From Pyrinomonadaceae bacterium (GTDB lineage Bacteria > Acidobacteriota > Blastocatellia > Pyrinomonadales > Pyrinomonadaceae), in contig JANQRU010000004.1 of the NCBI GenBank assembly GCA_028284415.1, positions 1,488,001 to 1,552,000 on the forward strand: a stretch of 64,000 nucleotides of DNA, in the 5' to 3' direction. The notes below the pieces were generated by a model. The model did no database searches and was not told the DNA's origin. It worked only from the letters and a program-made list of their open reading frames with translations. This document shows positions 8,308 to 17,054 of the stretch, in pieces; positions within the stretch are counted from its first letter, which is position 1; every line of letters begins with the position of its first letter. The position numbers were made by a program, and so were the translations under genes.

Positions 8308-9663
8308 TTACTGATTTGGCTTCAACTCTCTCGGAATTGTCATCAGTTCCGTCTGTCTTCCGTCTATATACCAAACTTTCTCGCCATCGAAAAATGCATC
8401 TTCTTCGAGCATAATTCTTATTTCCTTTTTCCATTCTTTGATGAATGTAGCGGCGTTTAGTTCGATTGAATGGGCTGTGTTTTCATAGAGTGGATAATCA
8501 CCACGAATTGGAACTCCGCCTTGTTGATCCCATAAACCGATGGTTGGACCTGCGGCGTGTCCGTGGAAGCCGATTGGGTGTGTGTAGATAGAACATTTGA
8601 TGTTTTTGGCTTTACATTGGTCGAGCGAACGCTTCAGGATGTCATTGCCGCTTCTTCCTGTTTTGAAATTGTCTGTGAGAATATCTTGGACACGATTTCC
8701 ACGTTTGAAGGCTTCTTGTAGATATTTCGGTGGTTCTTTTTCGGTTGGTTTTAGAACGTAAGCGTGTTGTTGTGTGTCTGTGTTCAGACGTAAATATGTG
8801 ATGCCGAAATCTACGTGGAGTAAATCGCAAGGCAAAATAACTTGATTTTCGGGACGACCTGAAAAAGCCCGTAAATGTTCAAAATTTTCGGGGTCTTGGC
8901 GTTGGACAGAAACTGACGGATGAAACCAAGTTGTTAGTTTTAATTCGCGGATTCTGTCCCGATACCACCAAACGACATCATCAGTTGTCGTAATTCCCGG
9001 TTGGATAACTTTTTCTGAAAAACCTTCGGCGATAATTTGATGAGCAATGCGGACAATGTTTGGATAAACAGCCATTTCCGCAGATGTACGCGTTTCAAGC
9101 CAACCGATCGTAACCTTTTCCGCACCGACAACACGGGATTTCATATTTGCAGGCAAAGCTTCCATCAATTGTTCATAATGCGTTGTCGAAATTCCGTCTG
9201 CCAAAGCGAAATCTTTTGATTTATTAACGCCGATTTTCTTTGGGTTTTTCTCGACAATAAAATCCGAAAGTGCCTTCCATTGGTCGGGCTGTTTTTCTTT
9301 ATCCCAAGCCTTTTTGAACATTTTCCCAACCGCGTATCTAGCCATCGCATAAGTTTCCAAATCTTTCCCAACGCCGGGATCATAAATCACGAGCATCGTA
9401 TTTCGCCGAGCATTTTGCCAAGTCGAAGGCAGAAACGTTTTCAAAACAGGGTCTTCATTATATTCGCGGGAAATAATGATCCACATATCAACGCCTTCCC
9501 GCCGCATAATCTTCGGTAAGACGGTTTTGACTCTATCCTCAAGCCAAACGTCAATCACCTTAGCCCGCTCACGCATCGGCAAAATCTTTGGCATATATGG
9601 ATTTTGTGCGGCGATTGAAATTGAAAAGACAAAAAGGAATAAAATACTAATTAAATTTTTCAT
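8308..9663 (-). CDS. Secreted M24 metallopeptidase (Xaa-Pro aminopeptidase-like)
   Basis: The ATG at 9661-9663 starts a good signal peptide (MKNLISILFLF...AAQ). A TTG at 9687 would add eight residues without benefit. The C-terminal half is a creatinase-fold M24 domain with all metal ligands visible: Asp pair in LLHVDFGITYLRLNTD, His in HPIGFHGHAAGP, Glu in HSIELNA and Glu in MLEEDAFF. The N-terminal half is the usual creatinase/prolidase lobe. It would remove N-terminal residues before proline, in the periplasm. It sits 33 bases downstream of the 2OG-oxygenase gene on the same strand, so it may belong to that operon. Confidence 0.88.
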   Translation of the reverse strand: MKNLISILFLFVFSISIAAQNPYMPKILPMRERAKVIDVWLEDRVKTVLPKIMRREGVDMWIIISREYNEDPVLKTFLPSTWQNARRNTMLVIYDPGVGKDLETYAMARYAVGKMFKKAWDKEKQPDQWKALSDFIVEKNPKKIGVNKSKDFALADGISTTHYEQLMEALPANMKSRVVGAEKVTIGWLETRTSAEMAVYPNIVRIAHQIIAEGFSEKVIQPGITTTDDVVWWYRDRIRELKLTTWFHPSVSVQRQDPENFEHLRAFSGRPENQVILPCDLLHVDFGITYLRLNTDTQQHAYVLKPTEKEPPKYLQEAFKRGNRVQDILTDNFKTGRSGNDILKRSLDQCKAKNIKCSIYTHPIGFHGHAAGPTIGLWDQQGGVPIRGDYPLYENTAHSIELNAATFIKEWKKEIRIMLEEDAFFDGEKVWYIDGRQTELMTIPRELKPNQ

Positions 9664-9696
9664 AGATTTGGAAGGTTGCGAATTCAAAAAATCTCT

Positions 9697-10329
9697 TTAA
9701 TAAAATCCTGTATTAACGACATAGCGAACTCCGCTGGTGACTTTAGTTACTTCGTGAAGGCAAGTAGCAGGAAAAGCAATCAATGTCCCTGCTTTGGCTT
9801 TGAGCGGGTAACCGTATTCTTTAAAAGCTTTATCTTTGATTACACCGTAAAAGGTCAGATGTCCGCCCGTAAAATTTGAAGCGTTTTCATCTGTGGCTTC
9901 ACCTATGTTGTCGTTAAGTAAAATGATTATAACAATTCTTGTTGATTTAATCTCATTTGTATTTTTTACATTTGGGTGAGCATCGGCATGACGTTCGACA
10001 AAATCGCCTGTTTGATAAATTGCGTAATAGGGTTTTTTTGGTTCACTCAGTTTAATTGAAAAAAAATCTTCAACTGCAGGTTTGATATCCGATATTTTAT
10101 TTTCTAGCCTTTCTTGTAAATCAGCAGAAATATCAAAGACGGCATTCGGTCTGCCTTCTAACTTTTCTTTTCTTTCGATTCTTTTTTCGACGTCAATTAA
10201 TGGTGTAAGGTATTGTTTCGATTTAGCAATTTCCTGACGAAGTTGTGAGGAGAACTTTTTGCTCAGGAATTCCGGTATTATTAGTAAAGAATCTTCTTTT
10301 AAGACGTTTATCTTTCCAGATATATCCAT
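9697..10329 (-). CDS. 2OG-Fe(II) dioxygenase (prolyl-4-hydroxylase-like)
   Basis: 210 residues with the double-stranded beta-helix iron site: an H-x-D in VERHADAH, a distal His in CLHEVTKV and a 2-oxoglutarate-binding Arg in SGVRYVVNTGFY at the C-terminus. Such enzymes hydroxylate proline or other residues or small molecules. It begins 10 bases after the PqqD-like/cysteine-rich gene on the same strand, a tight pairing that suggests the oxygenase may act on that protein, which has several prolines in its tail. That substrate link is inference. Confidence 0.85.
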   Translation of the reverse strand: MDISGKINVLKEDSLLIIPEFLSKKFSSQLRQEIAKSKQYLTPLIDVEKRIERKEKLEGRPNAVFDISADLQERLENKISDIKPAVEDFFSIKLSEPKKPYYAIYQTGDFVERHADAHPNVKNTNEIKSTRIVIIILLNDNIGEATDENASNFTGGHLTFYGVIKDKAFKEYGYPLKAKAGTLIAFPATCLHEVTKVTSGVRYVVNTGFY

Positions 10330-10339
10330 ATGATTTGAA

Positions 10340-10885
10340 TTAAATTATCGGCGGCGGTTGGCAAGTTCCGGGAGAGATAAATCCGGCAGCAGGAACGCAT
10401 ATCAGTCCGGGACAGCATTGTGATGGTGCTGAACAAGGATCATTAACCATACCTAGTGGAGCGAGACAACTCTGAGCTTGAGCGACCTGTGGAGCAACTA
10501 AGCTTACAATGACAGGCAAAACCAAAGAGGGAAGAGCATATTTGAATAGAACTTTTCGGCGGGACAGTCCTTTGAAATTCTGATTATTGACATTTTCTTC
10601 CAGCAGATTTGCTTTTTCCAACTCCTTTAATGCCAGCCAAATAAAATCTGTTTCAATTTTAGTTTTTAGCTCTTTTTCTAATGTCTGAACCAATTTATCA
10701 AAAGTGGTTTTGCCATCACATTTAGACCAAATCAAAGAAATAGTTTCATTAAGATGGTGAGCTTTATCAACAGTTATATCATAAACTAATAAATCGTCAT
10801 CAACTTCTTGAATAACAAGATTTGAAGTTCTTGATTTTGGGAGAGTGGTTTGACCAATATTTAAACGAGCATTGTTTAGGGGCAT
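10340..10885 (-). CDS. PqqD-like protein with Tat-like segment and six-cysteine knottin-like tail
   Basis: 181 residues in three parts. Residues about 20-95 match the PqqD fold (LVYDITVDKAHHLNET, then IWSKCDGKTTFDKLV), the peptide-binding chaperone domain of RiPP pathways. Residues 108-138 are SRRKVLFK followed by a hydrophobic stretch ending APQVAQAQ, a twin-arginine-like export or anchor segment. The tail (139-181) has cysteines 140, 151, 157, 158, 163 and 175, i.e. C-x10-C-x5-CC-x4-C-x11-C. This is the spacing pattern of inhibitor cystine knots. The start is supported by AAGGAG ten bases upstream. It leads a tight minus-strand group with a 2OG oxygenase and M24 peptidase. Function is unknown. 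Confidence 0.75.
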   Translation of the reverse strand: MPLNNARLNIGQTTLPKSRTSNLVIQEVDDDLLVYDITVDKAHHLNETISLIWSKCDGKTTFDKLVQTLEKELKTKIETDFIWLALKELEKANLLEENVNNQNFKGLSRRKVLFKYALPSLVLPVIVSLVAPQVAQAQSCLAPLGMVNDPCSAPSQCCPGLICVPAAGFISPGTCQPPPII

Positions 10886-11026
10886 CCTCGAATGATCTCC
10901 TTATTTATAATTTTTTACAGATGGGAAGTAAGCTATCAATAAAAAATAGATGTGTCAATAGTTTTTTAAGGGTAAATAAAAATTTTTATGAGACCCAAAC
11001 CATTGTTTTTATTGAGGTTTCAGCCT

Positions 11027-11917
11027 TTAATTTTCAAACCACTCACCGCAAAAAGCCAAGTCGGCTCGTCCTGTGATTAGCATTTCGTCGTCTTCCCGCC
11101 AGACTGCTTGGGTTATTCCACCTTCGGCGTGGACATTTACTTTTCTATCTGAGTAATCAAAAAAGGCGGAGGCAACCGCTGCGGCAATTGAGCAAGTACC
11201 TGAAGAAGATGTTTCGCCCGCACCTCGTTCCCATATTCGGATTTCGATATTTTGGCGATCTATGTTTTTGATGAAAACTACATTTGTTCTTTCTGGGAAA
11301 GCTTGTGTAAAAGATTCGACCTCATCCCCAATCTTTCGCCAGGCAAATTGTTCAAAACTTTCAATCCGTTCGTCAACAAAAAAACACGCGACGGGATTTC
11401 CGACATCAACATAGAAAAAACTTATGTACTCATCATCATCAGAGTGAAGCGATACTGAAACGACTTTTGGCTCATAGGTTTTGCCTTCGAGTAATGCATT
11501 AAAAACGGGCGAAGCGGGTAGATCAAATTTTGGTTTGCCGAGTTCTGCCAGATACCAAAATGTATTTCCTTTGCGTTCGAGAAACTCATAATTTTTGATT
11601 CCGCTTTGGGTTTTGAGTTTCAAATATTTATTCAACCAAAGATGTTTGTAATGCAAATATGCGACCGCACAGCGTGTACCGTTTCCTGAAAAACCCGCTT
11701 CGCTTCCATCGGGGTTGATGATACGACAAGAATAATCTGCTTCTGTTCCATCCAATTTTTCGAGCAAAGCGATTCCATCACCACCGACTCCCGTATTGCG
11801 ATGACATATCTCTTTTGTAAATTTGCCGATGTCGGAGATTTCTTTTAATTCATTTTTTTCAACAACTATGTAATCATTGCCGAAACCATGAAATTTGCAA
11901 AATTTGATTGGGTTCAT
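11027..11917 (-). CDS. dapF: Diaminopimelate epimerase
   Basis: 296 residues with the DapF signatures: KFHGFGNDYIVVE at the start, the GVGGDG loop, SGNGTRCAVAYL with the first catalytic Cys, and WERGAGETSSSGTCS with the second catalytic Cys. It converts LL- to meso-diaminopimelate for lysine and peptidoglycan synthesis, in the cytoplasm. Length is normal. It is divergent from the DoxX-like pair, and the downstream PqqD-like gene is 141 bases away, probably a separate unit. Confidence 0.95.
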   Translation of the reverse strand: MNPIKFCKFHGFGNDYIVVEKNELKEISDIGKFTKEICHRNTGVGGDGIALLEKLDGTEADYSCRIINPDGSEAGFSGNGTRCAVAYLHYKHLWLNKYLKLKTQSGIKNYEFLERKGNTFWYLAELGKPKFDLPASPVFNALLEGKTYEPKVVSVSLHSDDDEYISFFYVDVGNPVACFFVDERIESFEQFAWRKIGDEVESFTQAFPERTNVVFIKNIDRQNIEIRIWERGAGETSSSGTCSIAAAVASAFFDYSDRKVNVHAEGGITQAVWREDDEMLITGRADLAFCGEWFEN

Positions 11918-11958
11918 AAAGTATTAGACTAAATATTTTTTCAGAAAATTCAAAATCC

Positions 11959-12444
11959 ATGGCTATTTTAATTTTCCTGACTATTTTTTTCATAACCTTT
12001 TATGCGATCAATAGATTTTCGATTGACAGTGCAATTAGTGCTTCATTTATTGGTCGAGCCTCTCTGATATTTCTTTTTCTCTGTATGGGCATTTTCCATA
12101 TTCGCGAGGCTTTATTTATGAATGATATGAGTGAAAATGCTTCTGAAAAAATACGAAATCTAACTTTTTTCGCAGGAGTCTTTGAGGTTGTTTTCAGTGT
12201 CGGGCTTACTTTTGTGTATTCGCTAAAATGGACATCTTTGGCACTCATAGGATTCTTAATACTTTTAATTTTTCTAAATATCTTTGGAGTTTTGAGGGAT
12301 TTTCAATTCGCCCAGTTTGGGAAAACGGTTAATTATCCCCTTAATGTAGTTGAGTACCTTGCCATAGGGGGTTGGGCGATAATTTTCGGAATAGTTTATC
12401 GTGATAAAGAGGGAATTTTCGGCTTGAAAGGTAAGGGTTGGTGA
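11959..12444 (+). CDS. DoxX-like integral membrane protein, first of a tandem pair
   Basis: 161 residues, four predicted membrane helices, with an INRFSIDSAISASFIGRASLIFL block that closely parallels VNRFLLGEKFSLSFIGRTALALM in the next gene. The two are tandem paralogues 31 bases apart. This copy is the more diverged from the DoxX family pattern: the charged start of helix two is changed and it has a different C-terminal tail. Role in the membrane is unknown. Confidence 0.65.
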   Translation: MAILIFLTIFFITFYAINRFSIDSAISASFIGRASLIFLFLCMGIFHIREALFMNDMSENASEKIRNLTFFAGVFEVVFSVGLTFVYSLKWTSLALIGFLILLIFLNIFGVLRDFQFAQFGKTVNYPLNVVEYLAIGGWAIIFGIVYRDKEGIFGLKGKGW

Positions 12445-12475
12445 ATAGTTTTCCTTGCCATTTAGAGATTTGTTT

Positions 12476-12934
12476 ATGGCACCTTTAATTATTTTGATAG
12501 CAACATTCGTGATGTTTTTTGCCGTTAACAGATTCCTGTTGGGTGAGAAGTTTTCGCTTTCATTTATCGGGCGAACTGCTTTGGCTTTGATGCTTATTGC
12601 TACGGGAATTGCACATTTTACAAGCACCGATTTAATGATTCAGATGATGCCCGATTTTGTGCCTGCAAAAAGAGAATTGGTTTATTTTACAGGCGTTTGC
12701 GAATTGCTTGCGGTTATCGGTTTGCTTTGGGACAAAACCGCAAAAATAACAGCAATTTTGTTGATACTTTTCTTTATTGCTATTTTACCTGCAAATGTCG
12801 TTGGCAGTTTAAAAGAAGTCCAATTGGGCGGAATGGAGAATGGTGTGATGTATCTATTTTTCAGAATTCCCCTGCAAATTTTGTTTATCGGTTGGACTTA
12901 TTATTTTGGGATTAAATTAAAAGAGCAATTTTAA
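12476..12934 (+). CDS. DoxX-like integral membrane protein, second of a tandem pair
   Basis: About 152 residues from the ATG at 12476; a TTG at 12455 in the same frame would add seven residues. Four membrane helices, with the DoxX-type GIAHF segment and the P-DFVPAKRELVYFTGVCELLAVIGLL block. DoxX-like proteins are small redox- or quinone-associated membrane proteins of uncertain function. The stop codon overlaps the left arm of a palindromic repeat. Confidence 0.78.
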   Translation: MAPLIILIATFVMFFAVNRFLLGEKFSLSFIGRTALALMLIATGIAHFTSTDLMIQMMPDFVPAKRELVYFTGVCELLAVIGLLWDKTAKITAILLILFFIAILPANVVGSLKEVQLGGMENGVMYLFFRIPLQILFIGWTYYFGIKLKEQF

Positions 12935-13024
12935 CCGCAAAGGACGTGAAGGTCGCAAAGATTTTTTTTGATTAGATTAATCACTTTAAACTAACTTAAA
13001 ATAACCTTCGCGTTCTTTGCGGTT
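12933..13024. repeat. Palindromic intergenic repeat of the AACCGCAAAG type
   Basis: AACCGCAAAGGACGTGAAGG at 12933-12952 is inverted at 13005-13024 with two mismatches, around an AT-rich loop of about 50 bases. It overlaps the stop codon of the DoxX-like gene and ends seven bases before the stop of the convergent M28 gene. Elements with these arms are seen as dispersed repeats in other bacterial genomes. A shared terminator role for the convergent genes is plausible. Confidence 0.7.
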
Positions 13025-13030
13025 CATTTT

Positions 13031-14968
13031 TTATTTCCTTGGATCGGGAACAAGTTTTAGATTAACTTTTTTGCCATCACGCACAACGACGACATCATAG
13101 GTTTCACCCGCCTTCATTTCACCGAGCATAAACATATAGTCGGAGATATTTTTAATTTCCTTATCGGCGATTTTTACGATTTTATCTCCGCCTTTGATTC
13201 CGGCTTTATCAGCGGCAGAGCCTGTTCGAACTCCGTCTAAAACCAATCCTGTATTGTTGCTGTCGGCATAGCTTGGGATTGTGCCTAAACTGACATTAAA
13301 TCTCGTGCGTCCGCCCATTGGTGCAGAGCTTTTTGCAACTTTGTATGTTGGACGAGTCGGATTTTGATCAATGGATTTAGCGATTGCATAGACAAAATTC
13401 GTGATTTTTTCCAGACCTTCGTAATTTACTTTATCAGCGTCATCGGAAGGTTTGTGATAATCCATATGTGTTCCCGTAAAGAAAAACAAAACAGGAATTT
13501 TCTTTGCGTAAAATGATGAATGATCGGAAGGTCCGAAACCATCTTGGTTTAACTGAAGGTTGAAAACTTTACTGTCAGCAGACTTAGTTGCCATGATCTT
13601 GCCATTTGCTCCGACTGAGATAGGAGCAGTATCGCTACTTACGGCAGAAGCGTTCTGAATTTTCACTTTGCTTTCACCAATTTTAACTGGTTGTTTTTCA
13701 GTAACCAACCTCTGCCATTCGCTTGCTGTTCCGATTCCGCCGACGGTTAATTTCTTATCTTTCAAACGACCAATCATATCCATATTTATCATTGCTACGG
13801 TTTTGTCTAGCGGAAAAACGGGGTTTTCCGTGTAAGCCTTAGAGCCGATGAGTCCCGACTCTTCCGCACCGAAGGCGATGAAGATAAGTGTGCGTTTGTT
13901 TTTCTTTTCTTTACGGAATTTTCTTGCTAATTCAATAAGAGCAGATGTTCCCGAAGCGTTGTCATCAGCTCCATTGTGAATTTCGTTTGAGTTAGGTGCG
14001 AGGCTTCCAGAACCACCGCGTCCTAAATGGTCGTAATGAGCACCGATGATAATTGCTTCATTTTTAAGTTGTGGGTCACGCCCTTCAATTATGCCGATGA
14101 CGTTGTAAGCCTCGGCTTGTTTCTTTTTGAGTTCGACATTCAAGTTTGCTTTTGCATCAACCTTTTTAGTGAATTTTATCTGAATGGATTCGGGCGTTTC
14201 TTTACGCATCGCCATCCATTTTTCAATTTCCTGCAAACCTTTTTCTTTTGTGCTGAGAATTTTTGAAGCGGCTTGGCGGGAGATAACAATAGTCGGGATT
14301 GCAAGCTGTCCAAGCGTTTGATTAAAACGCATTTGAGCTAAGTTTTCATCCGATAATTTGTCGTTTTCAGCAATTATAACCAAACCTTTTGCACCTTTTT
14401 GTTTGGCGATATTTGCTTTGGCGTGTAGGTTTATCAAACCAAAAGAACTATGCGGATTGCTTTTGTCAGGATTGCCCGCAAAGATCAGAGCCAGTTTGTT
14501 GTTTACATCTAGACCTTCATAATCATTGTATTTCAAGCGTTTTGAGTCGATTCCAAAACCTGCAAAGACCACTTCGGAGTTTGCCAAATTCGCATTCGGC
14601 GTATAGCTAACGGGCATCCAGTCCGTTTTCAGATTCATACTCGAACCATTCATCGAAAGTGAATTATTTTCGCCCAGCTCAACTCCGGCAATATACTCGA
14701 AAGTTTGCAAATAACCCATACGTTTTTTGCCATTTTCATTTGTGACAACACCGCCTTTAAGTTTGTAGCGGGCAAACATATTTCCGATGTAACCTGCCGC
14801 TTGCGTTCCGCCACGTTCGCCCGTCTTGCGACCTTCGAGTTCATCGGAAGCCAGATACGAAACGTGCTTGCGTAAATTTTTCTCTAATTTGGATTGTTTT
14901 GCTTTTTGTGCCGAAACACTAAAAACAAACGTCAATATAATAAATAAACTAATTAACTGCTTTTTCAT
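13031..14968 (-). CDS. Secreted M28 zinc aminopeptidase with PA and PDZ domains
   Basis: About 645 residues from the ATG at 14966-14968, which starts the signal peptide MKKQLISLFIILT. A start five codons upstream would overlap the previous gene. After the signal comes a PA-type insert (about 140-260), then the M28 catalytic domain with zinc ligands in AHYDHLG, NGADDNASG, GAEESGL, INMDMIG and the last His in MDYHKPSDD. A C-terminal PDZ domain (about 565-645) has a GLVLDGVRTGSAADKAGIKGGD core. It acts in the periplasm or outside the cell to trim peptides. A second M28 protein lies at 19821-21506. Confidence 0.93.
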   Translation of the reverse strand: MKKQLISLFIILTFVFSVSAQKAKQSKLEKNLRKHVSYLASDELEGRKTGERGGTQAAGYIGNMFARYKLKGGVVTNENGKKRMGYLQTFEYIAGVELGENNSLSMNGSSMNLKTDWMPVSYTPNANLANSEVVFAGFGIDSKRLKYNDYEGLDVNNKLALIFAGNPDKSNPHSSFGLINLHAKANIAKQKGAKGLVIIAENDKLSDENLAQMRFNQTLGQLAIPTIVISRQAASKILSTKEKGLQEIEKWMAMRKETPESIQIKFTKKVDAKANLNVELKKKQAEAYNVIGIIEGRDPQLKNEAIIIGAHYDHLGRGGSGSLAPNSNEIHNGADDNASGTSALIELARKFRKEKKNKRTLIFIAFGAEESGLIGSKAYTENPVFPLDKTVAMINMDMIGRLKDKKLTVGGIGTASEWQRLVTEKQPVKIGESKVKIQNASAVSSDTAPISVGANGKIMATKSADSKVFNLQLNQDGFGPSDHSSFYAKKIPVLFFFTGTHMDYHKPSDDADKVNYEGLEKITNFVYAIAKSIDQNPTRPTYKVAKSSAPMGGRTRFNVSLGTIPSYADSNNTGLVLDGVRTGSAADKAGIKGGDKIVKIADKEIKNISDYMFMLGEMKAGETYDVVVVRDGKKVNLKLVPDPRK

Positions 14969-14972
14969 AATT

Positions 14973-15542
14973 TTAATTTTCAATAGAATTTATAAAAATT
15001 TGCTTGATGCTTTGGTTTTTCTTTAACACTTTTTCAGCCGTTGATTTATCGGCTTTTGTTAATTTTTCTCGTTTAGCTTTATCCTCGATTATACGGATTG
15101 GTTTTTGTTTATTGAAGTAGATGCGTCTTTCTTCGGGAAATTCTCCGTCTTCAGACTTTTCAAAATAGAAAATCAAATTGCCTTCTTTGTCATAAAGATA
15201 TTCTTCATAATAGTTTCGGGCGGAAATTTCTGATTTTTTCGTAACTTTGAGCAACTGAGTCGGATATGGTTCTTCATCTTTATTTTGATAATAAAATTTA
15301 AAAACAACACGATAATTTCCGACCGCTGACCAGCTTTTGTTTAGTTTGTTTATAACAAGTTCGTTGACAGCCAGTTCGCTTGTTCTACCTGATTCTTCAT
15401 CCTTTTCAGTTGATTCGATCTTTTGAGAAACTTCCGTGTAAGTTTTACGAATATTTTCTATTTGTTTATCAATACTCTTTTGTGCAAAGACGCTAAAAGA
15501 AAAAATTAACAAAACTAAAAGACTTAATAATTGTTTTTTCAT
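14973..15542 (-). CDS. Secreted hypothetical protein
   Basis: About 189 residues from the ATG at 15540-15542; an ATG six codons upstream is also possible. A clear signal peptide (MKKQLLSLLVLLIFSFSVFAQ) is followed by a charged, Lys/Glu-rich chain with a central beta-rich stretch (NYRVVFKFYYQ, NLIFYFEKSEDG). It ends four bases before the M28 start on the same strand, so it is probably in that operon. No family recognised. Confidence 0.65.
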   Translation of the reverse strand: MKKQLLSLLVLLIFSFSVFAQKSIDKQIENIRKTYTEVSQKIESTEKDEESGRTSELAVNELVINKLNKSWSAVGNYRVVFKFYYQNKDEEPYPTQLLKVTKKSEISARNYYEEYLYDKEGNLIFYFEKSEDGEFPEERRIYFNKQKPIRIIEDKAKREKLTKADKSTAEKVLKKNQSIKQIFINSIEN

Positions 15543-15577
15543 TTTCATTTGTTTTGACAATATGGTTATCAGCTATG

Positions 15578-15635
15578 GGCAGAAACGCGACCGTTAGGAA
15601 GCGTGTAAGTTGGATAAGAAATACGCGTTTCTGCC
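15578..15635. repeat. Palindromic repeat with GGCAGAAACGCG arms
   Basis: GGCAGAAACGCG at 15578-15589 is perfectly inverted at 15624-15635, with a 34-base loop containing ACCGTTAGGAAGCGTG. It fills the short gap between two minus-strand secreted-protein genes and is richer in GC than its surroundings. It is a different repeat family from the AATAGAACGCGG elements. Confidence 0.7.
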
Positions 15636-15643
15636 ACTTTCAT

Positions 15644-16504
15644 TTACTTGATCGAATCCCAAAAAACTTGCGTTTGCTGAATATAATTGGCATTGTTTCG
15701 CTCTTTTGCCCAAGCATTTGCTTCAGCGATAACTTTCAATGCTTCTGATTTTTTTCCTTGTTTAGCCAAAATTTTAGCGTGTAATAAACCAAAGCGGAAG
15801 TTTTTTGGACTTTTAGCTAACGCAGCTTTTATCCATTCAATTGATTTATTCAAATCTTTGTCATTATGGAAATAATACTCCGCCGCACGGAAATAATTGA
15901 ACGCACTCATTCCGCCTTCCGCCTTTGATAATTCGGCAATCTGTTTATCAACTTGCGAATCAACATCAAACTCGATTTTGAATTTAACGCTCGTATTTTC
16001 CCAAGATAACGTCAGATAACAAGCTTTGGTCGAAATATCTGAAAACTGAATCGTAAATGTCTCGACAAAGTTCTTTAATTTGGTCGGCTTTGCCGTAAAC
16101 CGAAATGCATCTTCTTCCTGCTTATATCTGCCCGCAATCGAACGATGGTTTATATTATTATGAATAATCATCGTCCATTCTTTCTCATTCGGAATTGTAT
16201 AAAGTGCATAAGTTCCAGCCTTCAAATCATTTCCGACAATCTTTACATCTTCCGTAAAAGTTAGTTTGGTCGAGGCATTCGCACCAGTCCGCCAAACTTC
16301 TCCAAACGGAACTAAACCGCCAAAAATCTTACGCCCCTTTGCACTTGGACGAGCATAACTCAATTTTACTTCCGTCAACGCAACTTCTTGTTTGATTTCA
16401 GTAAAAGGGCTTAAGGTCGGCACTTTTAATCTATCTTGCCGTTGTGCAAATGAAATACTTGTTAATAAAAGTAAAAAGCAAAATATTGTAATAAGTTTTT
16501 TCAT
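15644..16504 (-). CDS. Secreted DUF2911 protein with TPR-like C-terminus
   Basis: About 286 residues from the ATG at 16502-16504, which begins the signal peptide (MKKLITIFCFLLL...AQ). The first half matches DUF2911: LTEVKLSYARPSAKGRKIFGGLVPFGEVWRTGAN, then KAGTYALYTIPNEKEW. The last 90 residues form helix pairs (YFRAAEYYFHNDKDLNKSIEWIKAALAKSPKN) like tetratricopeptide repeats. DUF2911 is common in secreted proteins of Bacteroidota and Acidobacteriota; its function is not established. Confidence 0.88.
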   Translation of the reverse strand: MKKLITIFCFLLLLTSISFAQRQDRLKVPTLSPFTEIKQEVALTEVKLSYARPSAKGRKIFGGLVPFGEVWRTGANASTKLTFTEDVKIVGNDLKAGTYALYTIPNEKEWTMIIHNNINHRSIAGRYKQEEDAFRFTAKPTKLKNFVETFTIQFSDISTKACYLTLSWENTSVKFKIEFDVDSQVDKQIAELSKAEGGMSAFNYFRAAEYYFHNDKDLNKSIEWIKAALAKSPKNFRFGLLHAKILAKQGKKSEALKVIAEANAWAKERNNANYIQQTQVFWDSIK

Positions 16505-16508
16505 AGTT

Positions 16509-17045
16509 TTAATTATATTGACCTTCATAACATTGCGTATAATCAGGGGTTTTCAAAGGTTTACCTTTTCTAAACTTAATGTTTTTAATGTCCATAGTTG
16601 GAACTGCCTTTGGCGTTTTGCTATCTTTTGATCCAACCCATATTTCCAATTGTGTAGTCTCTCGAAAACCTCCATCTATTAGAAAAATACTATCTTTAAT
16701 TGATTCACGCAGATTTTTTGGAAAAGGTCTGAATGTAGTTAGATATAGTGAAACCGATTTTGCCCAATTTCGACCATCTTCGCGGTGTGGAGGCTCAAGT
16801 TGAATTTCATATTTTTTAGCTTTTTCATTCCACACTTTGTTTCTTCTATATTCTCCACCATAGTAAATTACATAGATTTTTATACTAGGTGCTTTTTTGA
16901 ACAACGCATAAACATTATCTATACGAGACATGAAATTACCACAATTGATTGGTTTCTGAAATTCATCAACTTTTTCCACTTTTTGAGCAAACGAACTCAT
17001 AAAAAATAAGCAAATGAAAAAGATTGAGAATAAAGTTTTTCGCAT
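16509..17045 (-). CDS. Secreted hypothetical protein, paralogue of the next upstream gene
   Basis: 178 residues with a signal peptide ending around SFAQ at residue 20. The following segment (EKVDEF...C..FMSRIDNVYALFKKAPSIKIYVIYYGGEY) aligns with EKVDEF...C..YISRLDNFAVHLQNNPKSAGVAIFYEGKY in the gene at 17055-17501. A C-terminal match follows (SIFLIDGGFRETTQLEIWV against SILYINGGFRESAIIELWI). Tandem duplicates, 9 bases apart. No known domain recognised; a single Cys is conserved between them near the start. Confidence 0.7.
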   Translation of the reverse strand: MRKTLFSIFFICLFFMSSFAQKVEKVDEFQKPINCGNFMSRIDNVYALFKKAPSIKIYVIYYGGEYRRNKVWNEKAKKYEIQLEPPHREDGRNWAKSVSLYLTTFRPFPKNLRESIKDSIFLIDGGFRETTQLEIWVGSKDSKTPKAVPTMDIKNIKFRKGKPLKTPDYTQCYEGQYN

Positions 17046-17054
17046 ACTTAATGT

